DNA of 64,000 nucleotides from Hyaloraphidium curvatum. Taxonomy: Eukaryota > Monoblepharomycota > Hyaloraphidiomycetes > Hyaloraphidiales > Hyaloraphidiaceae. Location: contig JAIVFI010000001.1 in the NCBI GenBank assembly GCA_025558095.1, positions 1,006,501 through 1,070,500 of the forward strand, written 5' to 3'. The stretch's first letter is position 1, and the number at the start of each line of letters is the position of its first letter. The position numbers and the translations under genes were made by a program. The notes beneath the pieces are model-generated. The model was not told the origin of the DNA. It saw only the letters and a list, made by a program, of their open reading frames with translations, and made no database searches. Below, one piece after another: positions 43,373 to 56,528 of the stretch.

Positions 43373-46300
43373 ATGGACAGCGACGAGTCGCTGTCGAAGT
43401 CCGCCCAGGCGGACGCGGAGCCATACGTACTCTCCTCGGATACGGAGTCGAGCGAAGAGCTGTCGGACGACCTCTTCTCGACCGCAAAGAAGCGCAAACG
43501 CCGGGTCCGCCGCGCCAAGAAACCTCCGCCCAAGCGCGGCAAAGCAGCGGCACCCGACGATGAGGACGACGAAAGCATGTCGGAGGGCGTCTTGGGCGTC
43601 GGCAAGGGGTCATCGGGCAGGAGGTCGGCCGGCAGCCGGTCCGCAGGTTCTGCCGGGCCAGTGGTGCCCATGTCCGCAACCCCGACTGCACCGACGACAT
43701 CGGTCAAGGGCAAGGAGCGGGCGTCCTTGGCTCCCTCCACCAAGTCCACCCCCGTGGTGGTCATTGACGACTCGGGGGGCGAGTCGGATGTGTCTGACAG
43801 CGTCATGACCCGGACGGCGCCCAAGTACGAACAAATCGATATGGGCCTGTACTTTTCGTCTCTTGCTGCTGCCGAGCGTGGAGAAGCGCGGGAGCAGGAA
43901 GCGGAGCAGGACTCCGCCATGAGCGCCGAGGATGTGGAAGAGGTCATGCAGCAACGCGAATCCGAAATCGGAATCGTACGAACCAAGGTCGTCGGCATTC
44001 AGTACTGTAAGTGGGCTCGTGTGTCGTTCCGTTTCGTGCGATGACGGTTGTCGCATTAGACCAGGGGCTCGCTCTGCCCCAGGAACTGGTCCAGCTCATA
44101 CGCGAACCGCAAAACCCCTACGACGCTTTCGCTCTCCGGGTCAACAACCAGAACGGACAGCAAGTGGGCCATATACCCAAAGCTGTGGTCAAGGTGCTTT
44201 CGCCGTTGATTGACCGGGGGAAGCTCAGGCTTGAAGGTGAAAGGAGTTGACCGTTGTGTCTCACGTCGGTCATTGAAGCGTTTGCTCGCACGGCAGGGAT
44301 CGTCTCGGGACACAAGACGCAGTTCGATCTGCCCATCAACCTCCACGCTTTCTGCCTCCCGGAAAATGTTGCGGAAGTGTCCAACTCTCTTCGTGTCGGC
44401 AGGATCGCGCTTCAGGCATTCAGGGCGCTACAGAACCCGAACGCTGCGTCGTCGGCAGCCGCTCAACGCACTCTCGCGGAAGAAGCCTGGGCTAAGCTGC
44501 TCAGGAGCGGGCAAAAGATCGAGCCCGAGAGCGCGCAGGAGCTCCTTGCGGATCTCGGGCTTCCCGCCAAGGATCTTGCCAAGATCAAGATGGCTCCACA
44601 ACCGGAGCACCTGCAGACCCAGCTGCTGCCCTACCAAAGGCAGGGGTTGTACTGGATGCTCGAGGCCGAGCACCCGCGAGGTTGGACCTGGCATCGTTCA
44701 CTTAAGGTGAAACCAACACGGTCCCGCGCAGTTCCCCGTGCCGAGAACCAGACGACTCAATTCTGGACCTTCAAGAGGGACAACACGACGGGCAGGCAGT
44801 TTTTCCACAACTTTGCGACCGGCTTCGGCAGCCACGAAGTCCCGCAGTTCATGCGTGGAGGTATCCTCGGTCAGTTGAGCGCACGTGCAGATTGCATTCC
44901 TGGAAGTTGATCTTGCATCGTTGCAGCTGACGACATGGGCCTCGGCAAGGTGGTGGTACCGACCGCGAATGACCCGCATTGCTCACCGCCGTACATCACA
45001 GACCATCCAAATCATTTCCCTCCTCCTGACGGATCCGCAGCCCGTCACCATCGTCCCCTGTGATCTCCAAGCTTCGGACGATTTCTGCAAGGCTACCCTG
45101 ATTGTCTGCCCTCTGTCCCTGCTGGACAACTGGGTGAGCCAGATGGCGAAGCACGTGGTGCCCGAGCGGGATCTCCGGGTGTTTGTGTACCATGGGGACA
45201 ACCGCAAGGGAAAGACCAAGGGAGAGCTCAAGAAGTTCGATGTCGTCCTCACGACGTACACGACGCTCGCGCAGCCCAGATGCGATCTGATGGCAATCAA
45301 GTGGCGGTGCGTATGGCAAAGCCCCGCCGAACTCTTGTTGACATTGGGTCACTAGCCGCGTCGTTCTGGACGAGGGTCACAACGTGCGCACCCACGGCAC
45401 ACAGCAGTCGCAGGCCTGCGCGGCCGTGCAAGCGGAGAGACGCTGGATCGTCAGCGGAACTCCGATCCAGAACGGCGTCGACGATGTCTATGGTCTCATC
45501 CGTTTCCTAGGCTTGCAGCCGTTTAACACCATCGAGTTTTGGAGGCGGACCTTCTCCAGGCCCGTGAAGAAGGGGGAGGAGGCGGGGCTGCTACGGCTCA
45601 AGATGCTCATGCAGTTCCTTTGTCTCCGCCGCACAAAGCGCATGAGGTTCGACGGAAAGCCTCTCGTGGCACTTCCGCCTTGCCAGATGTACTTGGTGGG
45701 TGCCTCGCTGTACGGCAGATGCTCGCCCGCTCTGCTGACCGGGACCCACATTTCCAGCACAAAGTGGCGTTCTATCCGGAGGAGGAAAAGGCAAGCTATG
45801 CGCTCCGACAAGTGCGGCCGTTCTCACGAACACGTGCCCTAGATTTACCGTGCCATGGAACGGGAATCTCTCGAAATGTTCCGAAAAATGGAGGAGCAGG
45901 GGGACGACGAAGTGTTCCGCAACTACGCAAACATTCTCGAGATCCTCATGAGGCTGCGCCAGATTTGCGACCACAAGGATCTCATTGGGGATCGGGAGCT
46001 CAAGTTTCTCAACCAGGTTGTCAAGGGCGATGCGAGCATGATCAACTGGAGCGATCCCTCGGCCCAGAAGCTGTTGCAAATTCTTCGCGACAACGAGGGC
46101 GAAGATTGCTCGATCTGCCTCGACACTCTGAAGGAGCCGGCGTTGACTCCCTGCGGTGCGCTCCATCGTTTAAGTCGAGATTGTCGGGTGCTGACTCCCC
46201 CCTTATCCTGCGTGGCAGCTCACTTCTTCTGTTCTGGTGAGCAATGACTTGCGCTCCCTGATGGAATGAGCTGACCGTGCATGGTGCGACAGCTTGCATC

Positions 46301-47336
46301 AAGGACGTTATTAACCGCAGCGTTTCGACAAACAAGTGCGTAGTTGCGCACAATGAGGCCCGGACTTTTGGAGCTAACTGCCGAAACAGAGCGCCCTGTC
46401 CTCTATGTCGGCGAGAAATCAAAGGACACGAGCTTGCCATTCCTCCGCCGGATGTTCTCGCCGGGAAGACCGCGGACGATGCAGACGAATCGGAGGAGGA
46501 AGCAGGAGACGCCAAGGATTTTCCCAGCTCGAGCAAGATCGATGCGCTGCTCTCCTTCCTCACGTCGTCGCACCGGAAAGACCCCACTACGAAGTCGGTG
46601 GTCTTTTCGCAGTGGGCAACGATGCTGAACAAGATCGAGCCGGCGCTGCGCAAAAGCGGCATCGATTACGTCAGATTCGATGGGTCGATGTCGGTGAAGC
46701 GCCGGGACGCGGCCGTTCGCCGCTTCCAAAGCGACCCCGGCTGCCGCGTTTTCCTCGCCACTCTCAAAAGCGGAGGCCTCGGGCTCAATCTGGTGGAAGC
46801 CAACTTTGTGTACCTCATGGACCCGTGGTGTAAGTACGGTCCATCGTGACTTGCATATCGTCATCTTACTGGTTGTACAGGGAACCCTGCGATTGAGGAC
46901 CAGGCTGTGGATCGCGTCCACCGTCTCGGTATGCAACTTCTTGTGCTTATCCGGGCGGTTTTGCTGACTTTATCGAAGGGCAAACCCGCGAATGCACCTG
47001 CGTGCGCTTCGTCATTGAACGGACCGTCGAGGACCGCGTGATGGAGTTGCAGAAACGGAAACGGAAACTCGTCAAGGTATGTCACATGCTTGTCGACTCG
47101 GGAGCTTCTTGGAAACGAGAGTCCTTAACGCAGGAGGCCCTGGGGGACGGTCGGGCTGCAAGCACCCGCGACCGAGACAGGATCCGCGAACGTAAGCCGG
47201 GCTGCGTGTGATGGAGTTTTAACGACCTCTAACATCGAATGCTAATGACGACACAGAACGCCTCGCCGAGCTACGAACACTATTCAACACGGGAGAGCAG
47301 ACTCAGCCCGATGCGGCTCCGAACTCTGATTCGTAA
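43373..47336 (+). CDS. RAD5: Rad5/HLTF-like SNF2 translocase with HIRAN and RING domains
   Basis: Sixteen exons give 1049 residues; introns 44007-44059, 44237-44278, 44681-44731, 44870-44926, 44950-45001, 45307-45355, 45696-45757, 45791-45842 (GC-AG), 46156-46218, 46237-46292, 46336-46389, 46830-46880, 46929-46978, 47077-47133 and 47192-47256. An acidic/basic N-terminus precedes the HIRAN domain (VGIQYYQGLALPQEL, GQQVGHIPKAVVKVL). The SNF2 core has LLPYQRQGLYWM, DDMGLGKTIQ, LIVCPLSLLDNW, DEGHNVR and SGTPIQNG; an inserted RING (CSICLDTL, PCAHFFCSACIKDV, PCPLCRREI) and then VVFSQWATML, GGLGLNLVEA and DQAVDRVHRLGQ follow. The family polyubiquitinates PCNA and reverses stalled forks. A 48-nt stretch after 45046 may be another intron. 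Confidence 0.9.
45791..45842 (+). other. GC-AG intron in RAD5
   Basis: Donor AAG|GCAAGC, acceptor GCCCTAG, 52 nt. Removal joins FYPEEEK to IYRAMERES in phase 0, matching the RAD5/HLTF region; the only nearby GT would leave a 31-nt intron. Confidence 0.75.
46219..46236 (+). other. 18-nt micro-exon coding RING ligands
   Basis: Exon 10 of RAD5 is 18 nt between two good introns (63 and 56 nt) and codes AHFFCS, including the RING His and one Cys. Confidence 0.75.
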
Positions 47337-47376
47337 TGATCATCCATGGTCCAGCATTGTTGTTTTCTGTAGCGAA

Positions 47377-49045
47377 TCAATCTTCCGCTTTTTCGAGTGC
47401 AAGTTTGCGGAGCTTCTTTTCCTTCCTCCTCTGCTTCCGCTCCTCCGGCGTCTCTTCGTCGCGCTTCTTCTTGGAGCTCTTCTTCTTCTTGATGGCCCCA
47501 GCTTCGTCCGCGGAATCCTGCGGGAGGTCCTCGCCGACTCCGTGCAGGAACTGCTCATTGTCCGATCCATGCAGCGGCATGCCCTCGGTTTGTCCGAAAT
47601 CGAGCTCCACTTCCTCGATGAGGTCGCCGTGGGCATCCTGGTACTCGTGTGCCCCGTCCTCCCCTTCGTAGTAGCCCTCCTCTTCGGTGTGCGCCTGCTG
47701 CACCTGTTCCACCTGCTGGTCCCAATCGTCCTCCTCGTCGTTCACGAGCGAAGTCGACAGGTGGTTCTTCTTGCGCGGCCGGGCAGGTGTTCGCTTTGCG
47801 CGCTTCTCGGTCCGGATCTGGATGTACTCTCGGATGCCTTCGACAATCTCTGCAAGGATGGTCAGGGTCGATTCAACCCCATTTCAAGCGCCAAGGACAT
47901 ACCCGGGAACGTCTTGCTCGTGGAGTCTTCGACTTTGGACCGAAGCCGGTTGAACGCGTCGTGTATCTTGCCTTGAGCCCTGGACGCACGCACTCGACAT
48001 TAGGAACAAACCGGTAGACGGATGCTGCGGCTTACCAAGGAAGGGCGTCGTCGCGAAGGGTCCGCCATTCAATCTCGCTTTCGTGCTGGACACCTTGCGC
48101 AACCAGTTCGTCCAATCTGGCGAGCAACCGTCAGCACCGCGGCGGAACCGGCAGAATCAGCGGGCGCGCTCACTTGACAAGCAGAATGTCGTCAGAAGCG
48201 TAGTTCCAACGTGCCACCTTCTCCAAAACCGGAGCTTCCGCCGGCTGCATGTCGGCAGGGATGACACCCGTTTGCCGGTTCCTGGAAGGATGGTCAGCGC
48301 CAGAAAGCCGGCCACGAAGACCGATGCGAACCACTTCTGCCGGCACTGCACGTAGGTCCGAGTTCCGACATGAACGGCGATCTCCTCCCAAAACTCCTTG
48401 TCCTTGACGTCGGGCACGCGGCCTTGCGCGACCAAGCTTTCGAACGCGTTCTTGTACAGCAACTCTTCGTCGGGGGTCCATTTCCCGCTGTTCTTTTCCT
48501 GGTCGAGGCGCTCGAGAACCTTCCAGCGGTCCGCGCAGCCCGAGGCGGTGCGGCCGATCTGCGCCGCGATCTCCACCCAGTTCTTGGACATCGTGACGAC
48601 GAGCGTCCTCAACACCGTGTCCTCGTCCTCGGTCCACTTGCCCTTCTTGTTCTGCACGTCAAACTCGCGCTGCACCGCCCTGTACTGCGACTCGACCGTG
48701 CGGTCCGGCAAGGTGGAGGCCTGCAGCGTGCTCAGCAACGGACGGCCTGCCAGCCGGGAAGGGGCTCACAATCTCCTTCCAGAAGCCCTTGTGCTCCGCC
48801 ATGCGGTCCTTCTGCTCCTTGGTCGTTGCATTGCGGCGCTTGTATATCAGGAGCTGGATGTCCTCGTCCGACAGGCCGTGGGCGTCGCGGTAGTAGAGCA
48901 CGGCGTCCCGCAGCTTCTGCTTCTCCTCGGCCGAGAACTTTCCCTCCTTGTAGACGAGCCCGGACTCCTTGAGCTTTTTGGTCTTGAGCCACGTCTGCGA
49001 CGGGCCGTCGATGTCCAGCGCGCGCTTCCGGCTCCCGTCGTCCAT
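47377..49045 (-). CDS. Reb1/TTF-I-like Myb DNA-binding protein
   Basis: Six exons (48770-49045, 48332-48720, 48174-48281, 48036-48116, 47903-47979, 47377-47849) give 467 residues. A helical N-terminal domain (EGKFSAEEKQKLRDAVLYYR) leads to three Myb/SANT-type repeats: KGKWTEDEDTVLRTLV...WVEIAAQIGRTASGCADRW, NSGKWTPDEELLYKNAF...FWEEIAVHVGTRTYVQCRQKW and a diverged third repeat (VARWNYASDDILLVKLDEL, WRTLRDDALPW). The C-terminus is acidic, then strongly basic. Layout and spacing match Reb1, Rtf1 and TTF-I, which bind rDNA terminators and block RNA polymerase I and replication forks. The exact target site cannot be read from sequence. It ends 40 bases from RAD5. Confidence 0.8.
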
Positions 49046-49410
49046 CGCGGTGCCTCGGGAGGGGGAGGAGCGGGGCCGCACGGTCTGATGCGGGCGCCCG
49101 CGCGCCGCCGCCGGGGGTCTCGCGCTCGCTCGGAAGAAGCGGCGCACGCGGGCACGGAGAGATTTGACCGGACGGGAACGCTTTCCGCACGGTCTCGTGA
49201 GTTGGTGTGGGGCGGCCGCCGTGCGGGTAGTGTCTCATCGAAGACCCCTCCCTTCTCGCGTCGCGGGGACGCGCGGCCGCAAAGCTGTCGTCCCGAATCG
49301 AGTTCCCGCCCGGACCGTCGGTTCTCTTTCCTCCGTGGCGCGAGAACGCCCCCAGACCGCCCTCCCCCGCCTTTGACGGACCGGTCTCGCGCGAGGAGTC
49401 GGCACGGACG
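49046..49410. other. divergent intergenic region
   Basis: 365 bases between the Reb1-like (-) and PRPP synthetase (+) start codons; likely shared promoter. No other element seen. Confidence 0.4.
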
Positions 49411-50548
49411 ATGCGCAAGACCAAAATCTTCACGGGATCGAGCCATCCCGAGCTCGCTGCGCTCATCGTGGACAGACTGGGCATCCAGACCGCGCCGGCG
49501 ACACTGCGGAAGTTCGCGAACCAGGAGACCTCGATTGAGATTGGCGTCTCGGTGCGCGACGACGATGTCTACATCATCCAGAGCGGGTCGTCCTCGGTGA
49601 ACGACCATCTGATGGAGCTGATGATCATGATCAATGCCTGCAAGATCGCCAGCGCGGCGAGAATCACGGCGGTGTGGGTAGCGTCCCCGGACGCCTCGCC
49701 GTCCCAGAGCTGACAGGGGTGCGAAGGATACCCTACTTTCCGTACATGAAACAGTCCAAGAAGAAGAAGGGCCGAGGGGCGATTACCGCGAAACGTGGGT
49801 TATGCGGCGCACGAGGACGGCAGACGATGCCAACACGGCATACCGCACCCAGTTGTCGCAAACATGCTCGCCATTGCCGGCGTGGACCACATCATCACGA
49901 TGGACCTCCACGCGTCGACGATTCAAGGCTTCTTCAACAAGCCCGTGGACAACCTGCTTGCGGAACCTTCGATCGCGCGGTACATCGTGGAGAAGATCCC
50001 GGACTACCAGCGGGGCGTCGTCGTCTCCAAAAACGCCGGGGGCGCCAAGCGCGTTACCAGCCTCGCCGACAGGTTGAAAATCGATTTCGCGCTCGTGCAC
50101 CGGGAACGGCTCCTTCCCCACTCGTTGAAGGAGTCGGGCGCAAAATCGGCGTTGGTCGGCGACGTGGAGGGCAAAGTTGCGCTCCTGACCGTGAGAGTCT
50201 CGCGCAAAATCCGGCAGAGGCAGCTCGTAACACTTTGTGGCGCAGGACGACATCATCGACACGGTGCGCACCTTCACCGAGGCGGCCGAAATCCTTGTCC
50301 AGTGCGGGGCGACCCGGGTCTACCTCATCGCTACGCATGCCATTCTTTCGGGGAACGCGCTGGCCGAAATCCAGGCCTGCGACGCGATCCACGAAATCAT
50401 CGTTACGAACACTTACCCGCTGTCGGACTGGAAGCGGCAACAGACCAACAAGCTCCGCATCATCGACGTCAGCGGCGTCATTGCGGAAGCTATTCGGCGG
50501 ACGCACAATGGAGAATCGATCTCGTATCTATTCGCCAACCCGGTCTGA
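49411..50548 (+). CDS. ribose-phosphate pyrophosphokinase (PRPP synthetase)
   Basis: Four exons (49411-49673, 49727-49794, 49853-50190, 50246-50548) give 323 residues, typical of class I PRPP synthetases. [12 protein letters not shown] opens the fold; [20 protein letters not shown] holds the flexible catalytic loop; [17 protein letters not shown] and the KNAGGAKRV block bind ribose 5-phosphate. The PRPP loop reads [10 protein letters not shown] where most active subunits have DTCGT or DTAGT. That change suggests a regulatory or partner subunit, as in fungi with several Prs paralogues. The enzyme feeds purine, pyrimidine, His and Trp synthesis. All three joins restore conserved blocks. Confidence 0.88.
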
Positions 50549-52001
<1,453 letters not shown>

Positions 52002-52613
52002 CGCGGCGGCAGGGGTCGGTGTTGGGGCCCGGTCTGTTTCTCGAGGAGCGTCGACGGCCGCGCAGAGATCTGCGATAGTGAACGGCCAAGGAGTGCGCCG
52101 GGTGAGGCGGGACGAGCAGGACGGGTTGGCGACGCAGGGATGAGGGAAGTCGCCATGGTTGGCCGAGCGAGGTCAAGGGTGTCCCAAGCAGCGCCGGAGA
52201 CGGGTCGGGACGACGGGCGGGGGAGAGTCAGGTTAGCGCCAGATGCAGAGCAGGGGGAATAGCCAGTCAGCAACGCACCTGTGCGAGGTCGGAGTGGTCA
52301 CGCGGACGCTTGCGGTTGTGGGACAGCCCCGCGCGATCAGCTTGCACCTCTCACCCCGTCACCCCGTTCGAAGTTTCCAGATCGCCGGGAAAACTCCCCC
52401 GCTCCTAAGCTTTAATCCTCGTCTCGTTGCTTCTCCTATTCTACAGGATCTATCAGTGAATAATTGGACGGTCTGCAGCAGGCGAAGAGTATCAATGGCT
52501 CGGCCCTTCCAACAAGTTCACTGCCATCCCGCGAACCGCTCCTACACAAGGAATGACCCTGTTTACCCGTGAAAAATGCGCTCTATATCGTCCCGCGAAC
52601 CTGTAACACCTCC
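52002..52613. other. upstream region of the polyubiquitin gene
   Basis: 612 bases between the polyubiquitin ATG and the stop of the lipase gene, both on the minus strand. It holds a heat-shock-like element near 52369 and presumably the promoter. A 5' UTR intron is possible but cannot be placed. Confidence 0.4.
52369..52383. promoter_or_regulatory. possible heat-shock element
   Basis: Contiguous pentamers CGAAG-TTTCC-AGATC: two match nGAAn/nTTCn exactly and the third matches GA of GAA. About 370 bases upstream of the polyubiquitin start. Polyubiquitin genes are commonly HSF-driven, but a single short match is weak. Confidence 0.3.
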
Positions 52614-54187
52614 CTATCGCCCCGCAAACCGCTCCCAAACGCGGATCCCCTCGGCAGCGTCCGATCGGCCGTACGTCCCCTCGACCATCTCCTGAACCAT
52701 CACCCGGTTGAAGGCACTGGGATTATCCAGGTAGAGGTGGTGCCCGCCGGGAAGAGTCACGCATCGGAGCGCAGCACGGGTGTCATTTTCCGGCGACAGC
52801 TTCTTTGCCGCGGCGAGGAAGTGCCTGTAATCCATCCAGTCGACGTCACCGTAGATAGCGGTGATAGGCATGGATTCAGGCAGCTGGGCAAGCCGGTTCG
52901 CAAGCGGTCGCTTGGCCCATGCTCCAGGCAGCAGAAGGCTCGCAAGCGCGTACTCCCCGCTCCCCTTGGCCACCTGCGCCACGATTAGCTGCCTCAGGCG
53001 ATATCAGTCGTCGCGAGGTATAACCCACCGAGATATTCCAAAGATATGAGGCGAACTCTCGTCCCTCTTCGCCCTCTAGACCAAGGCGGCCTGTCGTATA
53101 GCGCTCCACAAGGCCCCGGCCCCACGGTCCGAAAGCTCTGATCAAGGTGAACGGAGTCACCCCCGACTCCCACAAACGCGCGGCCCATCCCGGCGCGCTT
53201 CCTCCACCTTGCGTGAGCACACGGCCGTCCTCGGTGGCGATGGCGTTGGGCGGCTCCGGAACCCCCACCGGCGATATCAGGATCAGCTTCTCGACGCGCT
53301 CGGGGTACTTCAGGGCGTAGGCGCACGCAAGGTAGCCCCCTAGAGAGTGGCCCGCCAAGGTGAAAGACTCGAGCTTCATGGCCTTCCTCCACAACTCCAA
53401 ACTTTCCACAAAGAATTCTTCCGCGCGCTCGGGGCGGTCGTCCACCTCCTTGCTCGAACGCTTGGTCGGAAAAGGAGGTCTCGATGAATTGCCCATGCCG
53501 AGCCAGTCGATGGCCATGACACGCCAACCAGGGACGCTGCCGAGTGCCAAAAAGTTCTTGTAGAAGAAGCCTAAGCCGGCACCGTAGCCATGCGCAAGAA
53601 CGAGGGTCTTGGTGGGTGTTTGTGCCATAGTCTTTGACGAGGTAGCGTCCATTTCGAAGGAGGGGGGCACATCCGCACCGGAAACGCCATATTGATGAAT
53701 CTGCACCACCTCCGACGGAGGGATCTCGCCCTTCCTGGGATCCCCGGCGTTCAGATCCGCGAGCAGATCAGGAGGATGCTCAGAAGCCCTGACTTCGTGC
53801 GTTGTAGCCAGCCCGTCGGCGTCGCAATCCGTGCGGTCAAGAATGAGAGTGTTGATGTAATCGTTGGTGGCGTTCCCGATGTGGACAAGCTCAAGGCGAG
53901 CCGTCGCAGCGGCAGAAGAGTAAGCCGCCACTCGTGATCCCGGAGAAGGAGCCACGCCGGTTCTGGGAGAGGGGGTCGTCCCTGCGACGTCCGTTAGGGC
54001 ACCGCTTCGGGCCAGGAGCTTAGCCTCGCTGTCCTGTGGTGCCTGTAAGCCTCCGGAAAGCAGATCAGGGCTATGGAGATCGCACCTGCCCAGCCTGGCG
54101 ATGTGCTTCTGGATACCATAGCTTCGAAAGATCGAGGGCGGAGCGAAGGCCGTGCCAGAAGTCCGTGGTGCCGCTCGAAGAAGCCAT
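52614..54187 (-). CDS. alpha/beta hydrolase, Cld1/ABHD5-like phospholipase
   Basis: Three exons (54086-54187, 53029-54042, 52614-52973) give 491 residues. A short N-terminus with DFWHGLRSALDLSKLW leads to a variable linker. The fold carries VLAHGYGAGLGFFY (oxyanion region), AIDWLGMGNSSRP, the nucleophile elbow GHSLGGY and, after the second junction, NISVAKGSGEYALASLLLPG. YGDVDWMDY carries the acid and GGHHLYLD the catalytic His. HHLYLD also fits the H-x4-D motif of ABHD4/5, Cld1 and Ict1, which deacylate cardiolipin or acylate lysophosphatidate. A mitochondrial or lipid-droplet site is likely. The first intron is only 43 nt. Confidence 0.85.
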
Positions 54188-54345
54188 GGCGGTCGACGAA
54201 GAGGGTGCTCCACCGTGGAAGAATGCTCTCCGGAGTGCTATCTGCAGCTTTGCCGGGTTTGGTCGTCCGACAGCAAGCATTCGCTGCGTGGTTGCGTGGC
54301 GGTTCGCTGCGGCACGCATCTGCCGGCCGGGCAGCCCAAACAAAG

Positions 54346-55731
54346 ATGATCCTCGACCGGACGGAGACCCTCTATCCCGCGGATTCGCTGGAATTTGATC
54401 CGTATCAATGCGAACGATTTGCTGTCGGAACCTACAAGCTCGATGAAGGCACCGGGCCCACGCCCGCCGATCGCGACACGGACACTTCCGGGGACGAGGG
54501 ACGCGTCGCCACCGGCCAGAAGCGGAAACGACTCGGTCAGATCCACTTCTACGCCGCTGATGACCGCGATCCAGGCGATGGTGACGTTCGGGAGGACCAG
54601 AGACGCGGCATTCGCACCTCCATCCGGCCGCTCGAGGTCGTGGATCACCCGGCCGCGATCTTGGACATGAAGTGGACTCGCCAGACGATCAACGAGTCGT
54701 CAACCTTGGTCGTGGCCGACGCTTTGGGCTGCGTCACCGCCTATACCTGGGGGAACGTACCGTTCTTGGGAGAATCGGGTTCCGTGCATCCTATCGCGCA
54801 GTCTGCACCGTCCGCGGCGAATTCGTCGTCGGACTTCCTGGCGCTTTCCGTCGACGTTAGCCCGCAACCGGAAGGATCCGATGGCCCCAGTATCTTGGTG
54901 TCGTACAACACCGGCGGCCTGGAGGTTCTCCGGTTGCCAACATCTTCGGCCACCATGCGGCCGATCGCGCGACTTGATGCAGCCCATTCGCTGGAAGCAT
55001 GGACGTGCTGCTGGGATGGCTACAGCGGAGCTGGAGACGGCGTGTTTTGGAGCGGAGGTGATGATGGCTGCATCATGCGTTGGGACTTGCGAGTCAGCAC
55101 CGAACGAAGCGTTGCGGTGGACAAAAGGTGAACTGCCCGGCGTCCCTTGCCGATGCTTCCTCATCGGGGCTCCGCACACGCGTCTTTGCCTTTCCATTTG
55201 GTCGCCAGCTCGCACGCAGCAGGAGTGACAAGCCTTTTGGTTCCGCCGATACCCTCGCGTCCCCACTACCTCCTCTCTGGATCGTACGACGAGCACCTCC
55301 TATTGTGGGACACCCGCTTCTGGAAACCGGGGCGCCCCCTGCTGGATCATCTTAATGAAGGCGGTGGCGTTTGGAGGATCAAGCACCTCCAGCGCAACGG
55401 GTCCTCGGGGGACATGGTTCTGGGGATTGCGGGTATGCACCGCGGATTCGACGTGATCCATATCGGTCAGTGGCTTTGCATTGGTGCCAGGATACACGGT
55501 TTCTCACGTGCGCCTTGCAAAGACGGCATCACCGCTACTTGCGCTGCCTCTCTCCCGTTGCCGGTTCCAACCGCCCTGGCCTACGGCATCGATTTTTCGC
55601 GCGACGTCGCGCGTCTGAAATCGTCAGGATCGGCTCTCCTTGGGTGCTGCTCGTTCTACGATCGCACTGTCCAGCTTTGGGAGGTGGATCTGAACGATGG
55701 AGCCGGAGCCTCTCGAAACGTAGCTGGATAG
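54346..55731 (+). CDS. DPH7: Dph7/Rrt2-like diphthine methylesterase (WD40)
   Basis: Three exons (54346-55127, 55209-55465, 55523-55731) give 415 residues. The start MILDRTETLYPADSLEFDPY with AVGTYKL is the Dph7 N-terminus; an in-frame ATG at 54223 could add 41 residues. Blades follow: HPAAILDMKW, HSLEAWTCCWDGY, FWSGGDDGCIMRWDL, SSHAAGVTSLLV, LSGSYDEHLLLWDTR, VWRIKHL and FDVIHIDGITA. EAW...GGDD and GSYDE are the family's marks. Dph7 demethylates methylated diphthine on EF2 before the last amidation step, so it acts in translation. The first intron (55128-55208, donor GTGAAC) is 81 nt. Confidence 0.85.
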
Positions 55732-55821
55732 AGCCATGCAGGCCATCCAAGCCGTAACCCGCGTGCCGAAATCATCTCCTCGACGGTACGCGCCACAGTG
55801 AGTCCGGTTCGTCGTTCCACC

Positions 55822-56411
55822 TTAGCCCGTGTCGACATCCATTTTCTGGGGCCCTTCGGCCTGGGTTTTTGCCTCCTCCACGGCTTCCGACATAATCTCC
55901 CGGTATTTCGCAACGTCCGCGGGCCAGATCTCGGCGAGTTCCGCCTCGAGCTTCGCCTTCAGTTCATCCATGAGCTTCAGTTTGGCCTTTGCCGCCTGGT
56001 TCAGCGACACCGCCGAGGAAACAAGGGACGACGTGTGAATGTCGGGATTCTGGCCCGATTCGACAGCGCTGCAAGGGGCGAATTGGGTGAGCGGCCCCCA
56101 AGGAGACGAGAAACGTGCTCACAGTAGGACTTCCCGGGGGATTTGGAGATCCAGGCCGGCCCGCTGTCTGTCCAAATCGGCCAGCAAAGTGACTATCTCC
56201 TGACTGGACGCGTCGGCCCGGGGCAGCTTCGTAAGAAAGGTCGCGGGAGGGACGCCGCTCGCCGGCACGCCCACATGTCCTCGTTGACGACATCCTGGTT
56301 TGAAAAGTCAAGGACCGCGTGTCCGAGAGATGCGAGGTAGTGCAGCAGCTGCGTCAGCGTTCCCTCCAGCGCTGAGAAGTCCGCATCTGTCGGCGGCCGT
56401 CCGTCGGACAT
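55822..56411 (-). CDS. MED10: Mediator subunit Med10 (Nut2)
   Basis: Three exons (56275-56411, 56123-56203, 55822-56068) give 154 residues. The helical N-terminus (LEGTLTQLLHYLASLGHAVL) and DFSNQ lead to LADLDRQRAGLDLQIPREVL; the second junction makes AVESGQNPDIHTSSLV, the Med10 mark (IP-evl-x-E-x-G-x-NPD). A Lys/Glu helix ends the protein. Med10 is in the Mediator middle module. The first intron (56204-56274, donor GTGGGC) is preferred over a shorter alternative because it yields the expected spacing between DFSNQ and IP; the alternative would insert LPRADASS. It is tail-to-tail with DPH7. Confidence 0.82.
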
Positions 56412-56528
56412 TACTGTTGAACGCGTGGATGAAGACGTCGGTGCGTGGGACCAGTGCTGTAGTCAACCAATTGGGACGAATCATCAGCCGACCGACTCAA
56501 ATCCGCCACGTTACAAAGAGCGAGCGAC

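Noticed and set aside
45047-45094. Possible 48-nt intron in RAD5 exon 6
   Set aside because: Donor GTCACC is poor and the frame stays open; left as coding with a note.
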